Assembly (NCBI RefSeq): GCF_017305915.1
Contig: NZ_JAFKJN010000034.1
Coordinates: 1 to 64,000, forward strand
DNA: 64,000 bases
Direction: 5' to 3'
Source: Reyranella sp.
Lineage (GTDB): Bacteria > Pseudomonadota > Alphaproteobacteria > Reyranellales > Reyranellaceae
The notes under the pieces were generated by a model. That model did not search any database. It was given only the letters and a program-made list of their open reading frames with translations, and was not told the origin of the DNA. The translations under genes were made by a program, and so were the position numbers. Shown piece after piece: positions 16,877 through 25,546 of this stretch. Every line of letters begins with the position of its first letter. The stretch's first letter is position 1.

Positions 16877-18625
16877 TCACTCGAGACGGAAGCGCCGTTC
16901 GGCCAGCCGGTAGAGCGGCCGCCACAGCAGGCGGTTGCAGGACACGACCAGGACCGACATCACGCCGATGCCGAGCACGACGCGGGCATAGTCGCCGGCG
17001 GTCGTCGCGTCGGCGATATAGGCGCCGAGGCCCGCGGCGTGCAGCTTGGTGTCGCCCCAGCTCGCGACCTCGGCGACGATCGCGGCGTTCCACGAGCCGC
17101 CCGCCGCGGTCAGCGCGCCAGTGACGTAATAGGGCAGGATGCCGGGCAGGATGACGTGCCGCCACCACTGCCACTGGCGCAGGCGGAACAGGGTCGAGGC
17201 CTCGCGCAGGTCGGTCGGGAAGGCCGAGGCGCCGGCGATGACGTTGAACAGGATGTACCACTGGGTGCCCAGCACCATCAGCGGGCTCAGCCAGATGTTC
17301 GGGTCGAGGCGCCAGGCGACGATCGCGACCACGGCGATCGGGAACAGCACGTTGGCCGGGAAGGCAGCGAGGAACTGCGCCACCGGCTGCACCCGGGTGG
17401 CGGCCCACGGCCTGAGCCCGATCCAGACGCCGATCGGCACCCAGATGGCGCTCGCCAGCGCGATCAGCACGGCGACGCGGGTGAAGGTCAGCAGGCCGAG
17501 GCCGAAGGCGGTGACCACGTCGTCGAAGCCCAGCGTCGCGCGGGTGAAGAGCACGATGCGCCACAGCGCGTAGGCGACCAGCGCCAGCACCAGCGCGATC
17601 CACAGGACATCGAACAGGCGGGCGGAGACGGTGCGGTCGCACTCCGCCGGCGGCGGCGCGGGGCGTGGTGTCAGACGCTCGACCAGGCGCACCGCCGAGC
17701 CCATGACCTGTGCCGTGCGGCGGACCAGCCGGGCGCGCCGCCACAGGTCGTAGACCCAGGACTGCGGCCGCTCGCGCGCCGCGGTCTGCTCGAAGCGGAA
17801 CTTGTCGGCCCAGGCGACGATCGGGCGGAACACCAGCTGGTCGTAGAGCAGGATCACGACCGCCATGGCGATCACCGCCAGGACGACGGCGCGGATGTCC
17901 TTGGCGTCGATCGCGACGGCGAGCCACGAGCCGATGCCCGGCAGCTTGATCGTCGTGTCGCCGACCGTGATCGCCTCCGAGGCGACGACGAAGAACCAGC
18001 CGCCCGACATCGACATCATGGTGTTCCAGATCAGGCCGGGCGCGGCGAACGGCGCCTCGAGCCGCCAGAAGCTCAGCCACGGCGAGAGGCGGAAGTGGCG
18101 GCCGACCTCGACCAGGTCGCGCGGCACGGTCCGCAGCGACTGATAGAAGCTGAAGGCCATGTTCCAGGCCTGGCTGGTGAAGATGGCGAACACCGCGGCG
18201 CACTCTGCGCCGAGCTCGCTGCCCGGGAACAGGCGCAGGAAATAGGCGACGGTGAAGGTGAGGAAGCCCAGCACCGGCACCGACTGCAGGATGTCGAGCG
18301 CCGGCAGGATGACCAGCTCGGCCTTGCGGCTCTTGGCGGCCAGCGTGGCGATGACGAAGGTGAAGATCAGCGAGGCGATGATCGCCGCGAACATGCGCAG
18401 GGTGGTGCGCAGCGCATATTCCGGCAGGTAGGCGGGATCGAGCACGATCGGCTGGCCGACCAGCCGCTCGGCCGGGGCGGCGATCTCGCGCGCGCCATGG
18501 GCCAGCGCCACGAAGCCCGCGGCGATCAGGATGAAGATCGTGAGGTCGTAGAGGTTCGGCTTCAGCCCCGAGCCGGCGAGGCCCAGCGGCGGCTGATCGA
18601 CCTCTATCCGTCGGGTGCGCGCCAT
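16877..18625 (-). CDS. ABC transporter permease, two fused transmembrane domains
   Basis: A 582-residue membrane protein with two binding-protein-dependent permease domains in one chain, about residues 15-290 and 325-582. Each has a cytoplasmic EAA-like loop (LRTVPRDLVEVGRHFRLS and TDLREASTLFRLRQW). ATG at 18625 is chosen because GGAG lies 6 bases before it; a GTG 12 bases earlier is possible. It starts 18 bp after the porin gene and pairs with the ATPase at 15566. The nitrate/sulfonate/taurine assignment rests on the ATPase family. Confidence 0.85.
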   Translation of the reverse strand: MARTRRIEVDQPPLGLAGSGLKPNLYDLTIFILIAAGFVALAHGAREIAAPAERLVGQPIVLDPAYLPEYALRTTLRMFAAIIASLIFTFVIATLAAKSRKAELVILPALDILQSVPVLGFLTFTVAYFLRLFPGSELGAECAAVFAIFTSQAWNMAFSFYQSLRTVPRDLVEVGRHFRLSPWLSFWRLEAPFAAPGLIWNTMMSMSGGWFFVVASEAITVGDTTIKLPGIGSWLAVAIDAKDIRAVVLAVIAMAVVILLYDQLVFRPIVAWADKFRFEQTAARERPQSWVYDLWRRARLVRRTAQVMGSAVRLVERLTPRPAPPPAECDRTVSARLFDVLWIALVLALVAYALWRIVLFTRATLGFDDVVTAFGLGLLTFTRVAVLIALASAIWVPIGVWIGLRPWAATRVQPVAQFLAAFPANVLFPIAVVAIVAWRLDPNIWLSPLMVLGTQWYILFNVIAGASAFPTDLREASTLFRLRQWQWWRHVILPGILPYYVTGALTAAGGSWNAAIVAEVASWGDTKLHAAGLGAYIADATTAGDYARVVLGIGVMSVLVVSCNRLLWRPLYRLAERRFRLE

Positions 18626-18643
18626 GTGCTGCTCCACGATCCG

Positions 18644-20608
18644 TCAGAAGCGCGCCGACAGCCGTCCGCTGAACACGTGCACGGGTCCGCGGTCGGCGTT
18701 ATAGGCCGGGTTGGCCAGCAGCTGGTAGTCGACCGTCGCGGTCAGTCCCTTGGTCATCTGCAAAGCATAAAAAGCTTCGATGACGTTCTCGCTCGCATAG
18801 GTCAGCCGGCCATCGCCGACCAGCACGCCGAGGCCGCCGGCCGCGAGAAAGCGGCTGTGGTCGGGCGAGATCATGTTCCAGGCGCCGGCGAGGCCGATGC
18901 GGTCGTCGGGACGGCCCCACGAGGCGCCCTTGAGCTGCAGGCCGAGCGACAGGCTCTGGTCGATGTCGGTGAAGGCGCTGATCTCGCTGCGTCCGTCGTT
19001 CCAGCTGAAGCGGCCGAACAGGCCGAGCGTGTCGGAGATGTCCTGCTGCAGGTTGAGATAGAAGCCGTACTTGGTGCGGCCCTGGCGCGTCTGCGCGACG
19101 GTGTCCGCTGCCGGCACGCCCAAGGCCAGAGCCAGCGCCGCGGCATCGTTGTAGGAGCCGGCGAAGGTGCTGGTGAGCCAGGTGCCGACCTTGGCGACGC
19201 CCTTCTTGCCCCAGGGGGCGTAGCGCATCTCGAGCTCGCCGACATAGCCGCCGCGGCTGAACAGGCTCATGTCGAAGACGTTGGCGTTGGGCTGGTTGCC
19301 GACCAGGAAATAGCCGAGCCGTGCCGCCCAACGCGCCTGGTTCAGCTCGGCGGCGACGCCGTAGGTGAGCCCCAGCCGGTCGGCGGGATAGTCGAAGGCG
19401 CCGGCCGCCCAGATCGACCAGTTGAGGAAGTCGGTGCGCGGGTCCTCGGCATAGTCGTTGCCGTCGAACAGGTCGTGGACGGCGAACTTGCCGACCTGGA
19501 CGGTGAGCCGCGAGACGTCCTTCACGCCGGCAAGCTGGCCGTAGTCGCTCTCGGTCGTTTCCGTCGGCCCGCCCAGCCCGAACTCCTGGCGCAGGTACAG
19601 GCGCGAGGTATTGTAGCGCGGGAAGGAGAAGCTCGACTTCTGCGCCTCGCCGTTGGGGAAGCCTGCGGCGCCCACCGTGTTGGCGACGCCGAAGCCCTGC
19701 AGCAGCTCGGGATTGTAGTAGAGCTCGCCGCCCGGCCACAGCCGCACACCGAGGAACGCCGAGACCGTCCAGGTCTCGCGCGACTGGCCGACGCCCGGCA
19801 GGCTGTTGGTGCCCTCGTAGGGCGAGTTGAACGGCGGATAGCCCTGGAAGATGAAGGTCGTCTGGCCGTGCAGCTCCCAGGTGCCCGGCCCGCGATCGTC
19901 GGCCGTCTCCGTCGCGTCGATATCGGATGCGCCGAAGTGGTAGTTCAGCCCGACCCGCAGGCGATGGATGTCGTAGAGCGAGTCGTAGCGCGCGGGCGAT
20001 GCGAAGGAGAAGCCGGCGAGCGGCAACTGCGTGTAGAGATACTCGGCGCGAGCCGACCAGCGGCGGTCGAGCGCGTAGTCGACGCCGGCGCCCAGCGTCC
20101 AGCCCAGCCGCCATTGGCCCGGCGTCGCATCCTGGTTGCCGGTGGTGAGGTCGGTGCGGCCCCAGCGGGTGCTGGCGAAGGCGAGGCCGCCGGTGATGAA
20201 CGGCGTCCAGGGGCCCATCGCATAGCCCAGCCGGCCGCGCGCCGTGCCGAGATATTCGAGCTGATCGTCGGCATAGCCCGCCTGGGTCGTGCGGTAGGAC
20301 AGGACCTCGCCGCCGTCGCGGGCATCCATGAAGGAGAGATCGAGCTCGATGCCGACCATCCAGCGCGACGGCAGGGTGGTCTGCCATCCGGCCTGCACGC
20401 CGCCGAAGGTCTGGCCGATCGCGTTGCTGCCGCCGGACGAGGCCGTGCCCGCGGGATCGCCCAGCGTCGCCGTGCCGGTGCCGAACAGGTAGCCGACATG
20501 GCCGCCGAAATAGAAGCCGTCGTTGGCCCTGTCGGTGGCCAGTCCGGCAGACGGGGTGAAAAAAATGATGAGCGCCGCGAGGGAGCGGACGCGCGAATTG
20601 GTCGTCAT
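18644..20608 (-). CDS. Double-barrel outer-membrane protein: OMP beta-barrel fused to OprB-type porin
   Basis: A 654-residue exported protein with a signal peptide ending near GLATD. Residues about 28-225 look like an Omp25/31-style small barrel (FYFGGHVGYLFG, LEYLGTARGRLGYAMG, ending RVGLNYHFG). From about 240 it switches to an OprB carbohydrate-selective porin pattern (TTFIFQGYPPFNSPY, ELYYNPELLQGFGV, YDADR-like ADRGPVHVFSGRLSARF end). It heads the operon with the fused permease and ATPase, so it likely supplies their substrate across the outer membrane. The leader is structured (20609-20645). Confidence 0.82.
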   Translation of the reverse strand: MTTNSRVRSLAALIIFFTPSAGLATDRANDGFYFGGHVGYLFGTGTATLGDPAGTASSGGSNAIGQTFGGVQAGWQTTLPSRWMVGIELDLSFMDARDGGEVLSYRTTQAGYADDQLEYLGTARGRLGYAMGPWTPFITGGLAFASTRWGRTDLTTGNQDATPGQWRLGWTLGAGVDYALDRRWSARAEYLYTQLPLAGFSFASPARYDSLYDIHRLRVGLNYHFGASDIDATETADDRGPGTWELHGQTTFIFQGYPPFNSPYEGTNSLPGVGQSRETWTVSAFLGVRLWPGGELYYNPELLQGFGVANTVGAAGFPNGEAQKSSFSFPRYNTSRLYLRQEFGLGGPTETTESDYGQLAGVKDVSRLTVQVGKFAVHDLFDGNDYAEDPRTDFLNWSIWAAGAFDYPADRLGLTYGVAAELNQARWAARLGYFLVGNQPNANVFDMSLFSRGGYVGELEMRYAPWGKKGVAKVGTWLTSTFAGSYNDAAALALALGVPAADTVAQTRQGRTKYGFYLNLQQDISDTLGLFGRFSWNDGRSEISAFTDIDQSLSLGLQLKGASWGRPDDRIGLAGAWNMISPDHSRFLAAGGLGVLVGDGRLTYASENVIEAFYALQMTKGLTATVDYQLLANPAYNADRGPVHVFSGRLSARF

Positions 20609-20645
20609 GGTTCATCTCCCCGATCGATCGGGCGGCAGATGAACC
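20609..20645 (-). promoter_or_regulatory. Hairpin abutting the porin start codon
   Basis: In the transcript, GGTTCATCT pairs perfectly with AGATGAACC, the nine bases touching the ATG. A second palindrome, CCCGATCGATCGGG, sits inside. The GGGGAG that should bind the ribosome is enclosed. A further GC-rich stem (GCCGCCC/GGGCGGC near 20722-20740) lies upstream in the same leader. This fits translational control, possibly by a ligand or thermosensing, but matches no riboswitch class I can name. Confidence 0.6.
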
Positions 20646-20845
20646 GGGAGGATCAGGGCTTGGCCGGATTCCCGCAGCTCACCCGACGCAACCGGTCGAG
20701 CGGTATCTCGAATAGGGTCCTGCCGCCCGGAGGGCGGCGCGTCGTGGGTGGCTGTCCATCTTGAATCATCCATGCGACGCCGGAATGACGATCGCGAGTG
20801 GCGGCGGATACGCCTGACGCGAGATCGGGTCAAGCGCTTTACGCT

Positions 20846-20977
20846 TCAGCGCCGCCGGGGCGTGCTGGTGGCGAGCTCGATCCCGATGCTGGAGCCGAAG
20901 TCCGTCGCGCGGACCCGCACGATCGTCATCCTGAGCGGCATCGACTTGCTCTCGGCCTTCGTCGTCGGCGCGGTCAT
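20846..20977 (-). CDS. Possible 43-residue ORF coupled to the dioxygenase
   Basis: A short frame (MTAPTTKAESKSMPLRMTI...) starts inside the TauD-type stop codon (ATGA overlap) and ends about 240 bp before the porin gene. The overlap is the only support. It has no signal peptide, helix or homology that I recognise. It may be the remnant of a longer downstream gene. Confidence 0.25.
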   Translation of the reverse strand: MTAPTTKAESKSMPLRMTIVRVRATDFGSSIGIELATSTPRRR

Positions 20978-21858
20978 GCGGCGACCTGCTCGGCGGTCGG
21001 GCCGTCGCTCTTGGTCGTCGTGCGGCGGAGATCGCGGATGGTGTTGAGGTCGTCGTAGCGGCGCACGCGGTGCATGGTGGTCCGGTTGTCCCAGATCACC
21101 AGGTCGTGCTGCGTCCACTTGTGCGCGTAGACGAACGGCGGCTGCGTGGCGTGCTCGGCGAGGTCGCGGATGAAGGCGCGCGCCTCGGGCGCCGGCCAGC
21201 CGACGATGCCGCCGATATGGGCCGACAGGAACAGCGACTTGGCGTGCGAGGTCGGGTGGGTGCGCACCAGGCGATGGCGGACCGGCGCCATCATGGCGCG
21301 CTCATCGGGCAGGTACTCGGTGAAGCCGAGCTGCTCGCGCGAGAAGATCTGCGAATGCTCGCAGATCAGGTCCTCGATCTCGGCCTTGGTCCTGGCGTCG
21401 AGCGCGTCGTAGGCGGCGCGCATGTCGGCGAACTCGGTGTTGCCGCCGTCGGTCACGACGATGCGGCCGGAGAGCAGCGAATAGCGCGCCGGGATGACGC
21501 GGAAGCTCGCATCGGAATGCCACAGCCGGTTGCCCAGCGAGGCCATGCGGCGGCGGTCGTCGCGCGCCAGCCTGGTGCCGTCCTTGCCGATGTTGGAGAC
21601 GTCGGCGAAGGCGGGATCGAGCCGGAGCTCCGGCCGGCGCTGGGTCGCGTTGGCGCCGTTCTGCAGCGGGCCGAAGTTGCGGCTGAACGCGATCTGCTGC
21701 TCGTCGGTGATGTCCTGGCCAGGCAGCACCAGCACGGCGTACCGGGCCATGCCGGCATCGACCGCCGCGACCTCCTCCGGCGCGAGCGTGCGGCGCGCGT
21801 CGATGCCGGTCATGCGGCCGGCGAAGACCGGCGTCAGCGGCGTGACCTCGATGGCCAT
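20974..21858 (-). CDS. TauD/TfdA-family 2-oxoglutarate-dependent dioxygenase
   Basis: A 294-residue Fe(II)/2-oxoglutarate oxygenase. The iron-binding HxD is in LWHSDASF and the distal His in TTMHRVRRYD, with the 2-oxoglutarate-binding Arg following in RDLRRTT. The N-terminal GRMTGIDARRTLAPEE is standard for the family. Members hydroxylate sulfonates, phenoxyacetates or betaines. It is the last full gene of the run from 25431 and lies 10 bp after the aldolase/SDR fusion, so its product or substrate may belong to the same pathway. Confidence 0.88.
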   Translation of the reverse strand: MAIEVTPLTPVFAGRMTGIDARRTLAPEEVAAVDAGMARYAVLVLPGQDITDEQQIAFSRNFGPLQNGANATQRRPELRLDPAFADVSNIGKDGTRLARDDRRRMASLGNRLWHSDASFRVIPARYSLLSGRIVVTDGGNTEFADMRAAYDALDARTKAEIEDLICEHSQIFSREQLGFTEYLPDERAMMAPVRHRLVRTHPTSHAKSLFLSAHIGGIVGWPAPEARAFIRDLAEHATQPPFVYAHKWTQHDLVIWDNRTTMHRVRRYDDLNTIRDLRRTTTKSDGPTAEQVAA

Positions 21859-21868
21859 GGCTCCCCCG

Positions 21869-23905
21869 TTACCGCAAGGCGGCGGCGATATTGCCTCCGT
21901 CGACCGTCAGCACGGCGCCGGTCGTCTTGGGCGCCTTGGCCAGCGAGACGAAGCATTGTGCCACGTCGTCGGCGGTCACTTCGAGGCCGAGCAGGTTGCC
22001 GCCCATGTAGTCGGCCTCGCTCAGCCCGCGCGCCTTCGACCGCTGGGCGATCATCTGATCGGTCAGCAGGTTCGACCGGATGCGGTCGGCGTTGACCGCG
22101 TTCGAACGGATGCCGTCGGCGCCGTGGTCGAGCGCGTACTGGCGCATCAGGAACAGGGTCGCCGCCTTCGGCAGGCCGTAGGGGCCGAAATCGGGCCCCG
22201 GGTTCACCGCCTGCTTCGACGTGTTGAACAGCAGGCAGCCGCCCAAGCCCTGGGCGCGCAGGATACGCACGGCGTTCTGGGCCACGCTCTGATGCGCCCA
22301 GAAATTGAGCTCGAAGCTCTGGCGCAGGGTGGCGTCCTCGACGTCGCCGATCTTGCCCTGCCAGGCCGCGCCCGCGTTGGAGACGACGATGTCGACGCCG
22401 CCGTAGGTCGCCGCGATCTTGTCGAAGGCGGCGCGCACCTGCGCGGCATCGGTGACGTCGCAGGCGACGGCGAAGCCCTTCACCGTGGAGACGTCGCGAT
22501 CGATCACCACGACCTCGGCGCCTTCCTTGGCGAAGGCGGCAGCCGTCGCCGCGCCGATGCCGGAGGCGCCGCCGGTGACGACGGCGATGCGCCGCGCCAG
22601 AGGCTTCTCCGCGGCGCCGCTGAGCTTGGCCTGCTCGAGCGACCAGTACTCGATGTCGAAGATGTCCGGCTCGGGGATGCACTCGTAGGTGCCGAGCCGC
22701 TCGGCATCGGCGATCACCGCAACTGTTGTTTCGGCGAGATCGGCGGCGATCTTGGCGTCCTTGGAGGTGTTGCCGACGCCGAACAGGCCGACGCCCGGCA
22801 CCAGCACGACGCGCGGCACCGGATCGAGCTCCTTCTTCGCCACGATCTGCTGGCCGTTGTAGCGCGAGAAGTAGGCGTGATAGTCGGCGGCGAACTTCTC
22901 GAGCGCGGCCTTGGTGGCCTTCTCGAAGGCATCGAGCTTGCCTGCTTCCGGCGCGGGCGCGACGAACGGCAGGTTCTTGGTGCGGATCGCGTGGTCGGGC
23001 GTCACCGGGCCCTGCTGGCTGTAGCGCGCGATCTCCTTGCCGTTCACGAAGGCCATGATCTCGGGGCCGGTGCAGAACTCGAACACGAAGCGCTGCGCCG
23101 CCTCGCGGCCGCCGCTCTTGGCAGGAATCGACATCAGGCCGCGCAGGATCGGCGCGATCTCCGCGACGCTCGCAGGCGTCGCCGGCAGATCGGCGCCCGG
23201 GAAGATCTTGCGCGTCGCCCTGGCCAGCCGCTGCTCGGCCAGGGTCACGAGATCGATCATGCGGACGTACGCCTCTTCCGCCGTCTCGCCCATGGTGAAG
23301 ATGCCATGCTTCAGCAGGATCAGCCCTTCGACGTCAGGATTGGCCTGGCCGACCTCGCTGCACTTCCTGGCGAGCGCAAAGCCCGGCATGACGTACGGCA
23401 CGAGCGCTGCACGCTTGCCATAGAGGTCGGCCGCGAGCGCCGCCCCATCGGGCTGGTCGGTCAGCGCCAGCACGGCGTTGGAATGGGTGTGGTCGATGAA
23501 CTTGTGCGGCAGGAAGGCGTGCAGCAGCGTCTCGACCGACGGGTTCGGCGACTTGCTGTCGAGCAGGTTGCTGCGCTGGACGTTGACCATGTCCTCGTCG
23601 CTGAGCGCCTGCAGGCCGTGCAGCTCCTTGAGCGGCGCCAGCCGCACGGCGGGCAGGCCGGGTGCCTCGATGGTGCCCATGTCCCAGCCGCTGCCCTTGA
23701 CGCACAGCACGTCGATCGTCTGGCCGGTGATGTCCACCATGCGCGTCTTCACCGAGGTGTTGCCGCCGCCATGCAGCACCAGCTTGGGCTCGCCGCCGAG
23801 CAGCCGCGTCGTGTAGACCCGCAGCGCGAGATCCTCGCCGATGCCCTTCTTGGCGTGCGCCGCGATCGCGGCCTTGGCGTCTTGGTCGGACCAGAGGTTT
23901 TGCAT
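21869..23905 (-). CDS. Bifunctional class II aldolase / short-chain dehydrogenase
   Basis: A 678-residue fusion. The N-terminal part is a class II (fuculose/rhamnulose-phosphate type) aldolase or epimerase domain, with the zinc-site motifs HGGGNTSVK and FIDHTHSNAV. From about residue 438 a short-chain dehydrogenase begins: Rossmann motif TGGASGIG and catalytic YxxxK in FGPYGLPKAA. Fusions of this kind (RhaD/YuxG type) split and oxidise sugar-derived substrates. AAGGGA precedes the ATG. It is in an operon with a quinone oxidoreductase and a dioxygenase. Confidence 0.88.
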   Translation of the reverse strand: MQNLWSDQDAKAAIAAHAKKGIGEDLALRVYTTRLLGGEPKLVLHGGGNTSVKTRMVDITGQTIDVLCVKGSGWDMGTIEAPGLPAVRLAPLKELHGLQALSDEDMVNVQRSNLLDSKSPNPSVETLLHAFLPHKFIDHTHSNAVLALTDQPDGAALAADLYGKRAALVPYVMPGFALARKCSEVGQANPDVEGLILLKHGIFTMGETAEEAYVRMIDLVTLAEQRLARATRKIFPGADLPATPASVAEIAPILRGLMSIPAKSGGREAAQRFVFEFCTGPEIMAFVNGKEIARYSQQGPVTPDHAIRTKNLPFVAPAPEAGKLDAFEKATKAALEKFAADYHAYFSRYNGQQIVAKKELDPVPRVVLVPGVGLFGVGNTSKDAKIAADLAETTVAVIADAERLGTYECIPEPDIFDIEYWSLEQAKLSGAAEKPLARRIAVVTGGASGIGAATAAAFAKEGAEVVVIDRDVSTVKGFAVACDVTDAAQVRAAFDKIAATYGGVDIVVSNAGAAWQGKIGDVEDATLRQSFELNFWAHQSVAQNAVRILRAQGLGGCLLFNTSKQAVNPGPDFGPYGLPKAATLFLMRQYALDHGADGIRSNAVNADRIRSNLLTDQMIAQRSKARGLSEADYMGGNLLGLEVTADDVAQCFVSLAKAPKTTGAVLTVDGGNIAAALR

Positions 23906-23914
23906 CGCTGTCCC

Positions 23915-24928
23915 TTACGAATGCGCAATGACGATCTTGCCGAAATGGTTCTGGCTCTTGAGGTGACGGTACGCTTCTTTCGCCTCGGCGAAAGGCAACA
24001 CCTTGTCGATGACGGGTTTGAGGCCGTTGGCCTCGATCGCCCGGTTCATCGCCTCGAACATCTGCTTGTGGCCGACATAGAGGCCCTGCACGCGCAGGTT
24101 CCGGCGCAGGATCGGCATCGGGTCGACCTGCGACGGGCCGGTCAGCAGGCCGATCACCGCGATCCGGCCGCCCAGCCGCGCCGCCAGGAACGAGCGGGGC
24201 AGGGTGCCGGCGCCGCCGACCTCGACCACGAGGTCGGCGCCGCGCCCGTTGGTGAGCCTGAGCGCCTCCTGGTCCCAGTCGGGCGTCGCCTTGTAGTCGA
24301 TCACCGCCTCGGCGCCCATTTTCCTGAGGCGCTCGGCCTTGGCCGCCGAGCTCGAGGTCGCGATCACCCGCGCGCCGATCGTCTTCGCGAATTGCAGCGC
24401 GAAGATCGAGACGCCGCCCGAACCCTGGACCAGCACCGTGTCGCCGGCCTTGAGCTGGCCGATCTCGACCAGCGCATGCCACGCCGTCACTGCCGCGCAG
24501 GGCAGCGTGGCGCCCTCTTCGAAGCTGAGCCCCGACGGCAGGATCACCGCGCCGTCCTCCTCGAGCACGGCGAGCTCGGTCAGCATGCCGTCGATCGCGC
24601 CGCCCATCGCCGAGGCCTGCGCCGCCGCATCGATCTCGCCGCCGGTCCATTTCTGCATGAAGCAGCCGGCGACCCGGTCGCCGACCTCGAGCCGCGACAC
24701 GCCGGGCCCGACCGCGACGATCTCGCCGGCGCCGTCGGACAGCGGGATCAGGTCGGGCTTGGGCGCCGAGCGCGCGTACTTGCCCTCGACCGTGATCAGG
24801 TCGCGATAGTTGAGCGCGGTCGCGCGCACGCGCACCAGCACCTGGCGCGGACCGGGCGTCGGATCCGGCCGCTCGACCAGCGTCAGCGCATCGATGCTGC
24901 CGGGCACCGGGAGGATGTAGCAGCGCAT
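23915..24928 (-). CDS. Zinc-type alcohol dehydrogenase / NADPH:quinone oxidoreductase family
   Basis: A 337-residue medium-chain dehydrogenase/reductase. The GroES-like part has VRVRATALNYRDLITVEGKY and the nucleotide-binding part has VLVQGSGGVSIFALQFAK. The Cys and His ligands of the catalytic zinc are missing at the standard place (LNYRD instead of C-H), so it belongs to the quinone oxidoreductase side. Its ATG shares one base with the stop of the phosphoribosyltransferase upstream (TGATG), indicating coupling. Confidence 0.85.
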   Translation of the reverse strand: MRCYILPVPGSIDALTLVERPDPTPGPRQVLVRVRATALNYRDLITVEGKYARSAPKPDLIPLSDGAGEIVAVGPGVSRLEVGDRVAGCFMQKWTGGEIDAAAQASAMGGAIDGMLTELAVLEEDGAVILPSGLSFEEGATLPCAAVTAWHALVEIGQLKAGDTVLVQGSGGVSIFALQFAKTIGARVIATSSSAAKAERLRKMGAEAVIDYKATPDWDQEALRLTNGRGADLVVEVGGAGTLPRSFLAARLGGRIAVIGLLTGPSQVDPMPILRRNLRVQGLYVGHKQMFEAMNRAIEANGLKPVIDKVLPFAEAKEAYRHLKSQNHFGKIVIAHS

Positions 24929-25431
24929 CACTGACCCGCCGTCTTCATCTCCAGGATGGTCTTGGCCATCACTGCCTCCTGGTCCCAGGGGAACAGGATC
25001 CAGGTGTCCTGGCTGACCTCGGTGATGTAGCTGTCGACGGTCGGGCGGCCGGCGGGTTTCGCATAGACCGTGGCGAAATGCGCCTCGGGCAGCAGGGCGC
25101 GGACCGCCCGGGCGGTGACGCCGGTGTCGACCAGGTCGTCGACGATCAGCCAGCCCTTGCCCTTCTCGTGCTCGGCCGTGGTGCCCTTCAGCATCTCGAC
25201 TTTGGCGCCGCGCTCCATGCGGTCGTAGGTCGAGGCGCAGATCGTGTCGATCAGGCGCAGGTTGAGCTCGCGGGCGACGATGGCCGCCGGCACCAGCCCG
25301 CCGCGGGTGATCGCCACCAGCCCCTTGAACGGTCCGAGATCGGCCAGCCGCCACGCGAGGGCGCGCGCGTCCCGGTGCAATTCGGTCCATGAGACCGGGA
25401 ACATCTTGTTGTAGCCCGTGCTGACCGCCAT
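24928..25431 (-). CDS. gpt: Xanthine-guanine phosphoribosyltransferase
   Basis: A 167-residue purine phosphoribosyltransferase, slightly longer than the E. coli Gpt. It shows LVAITRGGLVPAAIVARELN and the PRPP-binding acidic loop WLIVDDLVDTG. It converts xanthine or guanine plus PRPP to the nucleotide. ATG at 25431 has GGGAGG 9 bases upstream; an earlier in-frame ATG region lacks this and would add a non-conserved extension. Being first in a run with sugar-type catabolic genes is unexpected and may only reflect position. Confidence 0.87.
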   Translation of the reverse strand: MAVSTGYNKMFPVSWTELHRDARALAWRLADLGPFKGLVAITRGGLVPAAIVARELNLRLIDTICASTYDRMERGAKVEMLKGTTAEHEKGKGWLIVDDLVDTGVTARAVRALLPEAHFATVYAKPAGRPTVDSYITEVSQDTWILFPWDQEAVMAKTILEMKTAGQ

Positions 25432-25546
25432 GCGATTTCGCCTCCCGTTTGTCCGGTTTGGCTTGCCCCTTTCCAAGGCCTGCACTAACACCTTCGGCCG
25501 GCACAATGAAGATGACGCACGAATAGCAGGGTAGGGACCGCGGCGC

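Noticed and set aside
15563..20764. A 1733-codon open frame on the plus strand
   Set aside because: It lies antisense to the porin, permease and ATPase genes, has Arg/Gly/Ala-rich low-complexity translation with no domain, and reflects high GC at third codon positions.
21494..24934. A 1146-codon open frame on the plus strand
   Set aside because: Antisense to the dioxygenase, aldolase/SDR and oxidoreductase genes. Composition is typical of GC-rich shadow frames.
25432..25546. Possible manganese (yybP-ykoY) riboswitch before the first TerC gene
   Set aside because: The conserved core and stem layout are not present in the 115-bp leader.
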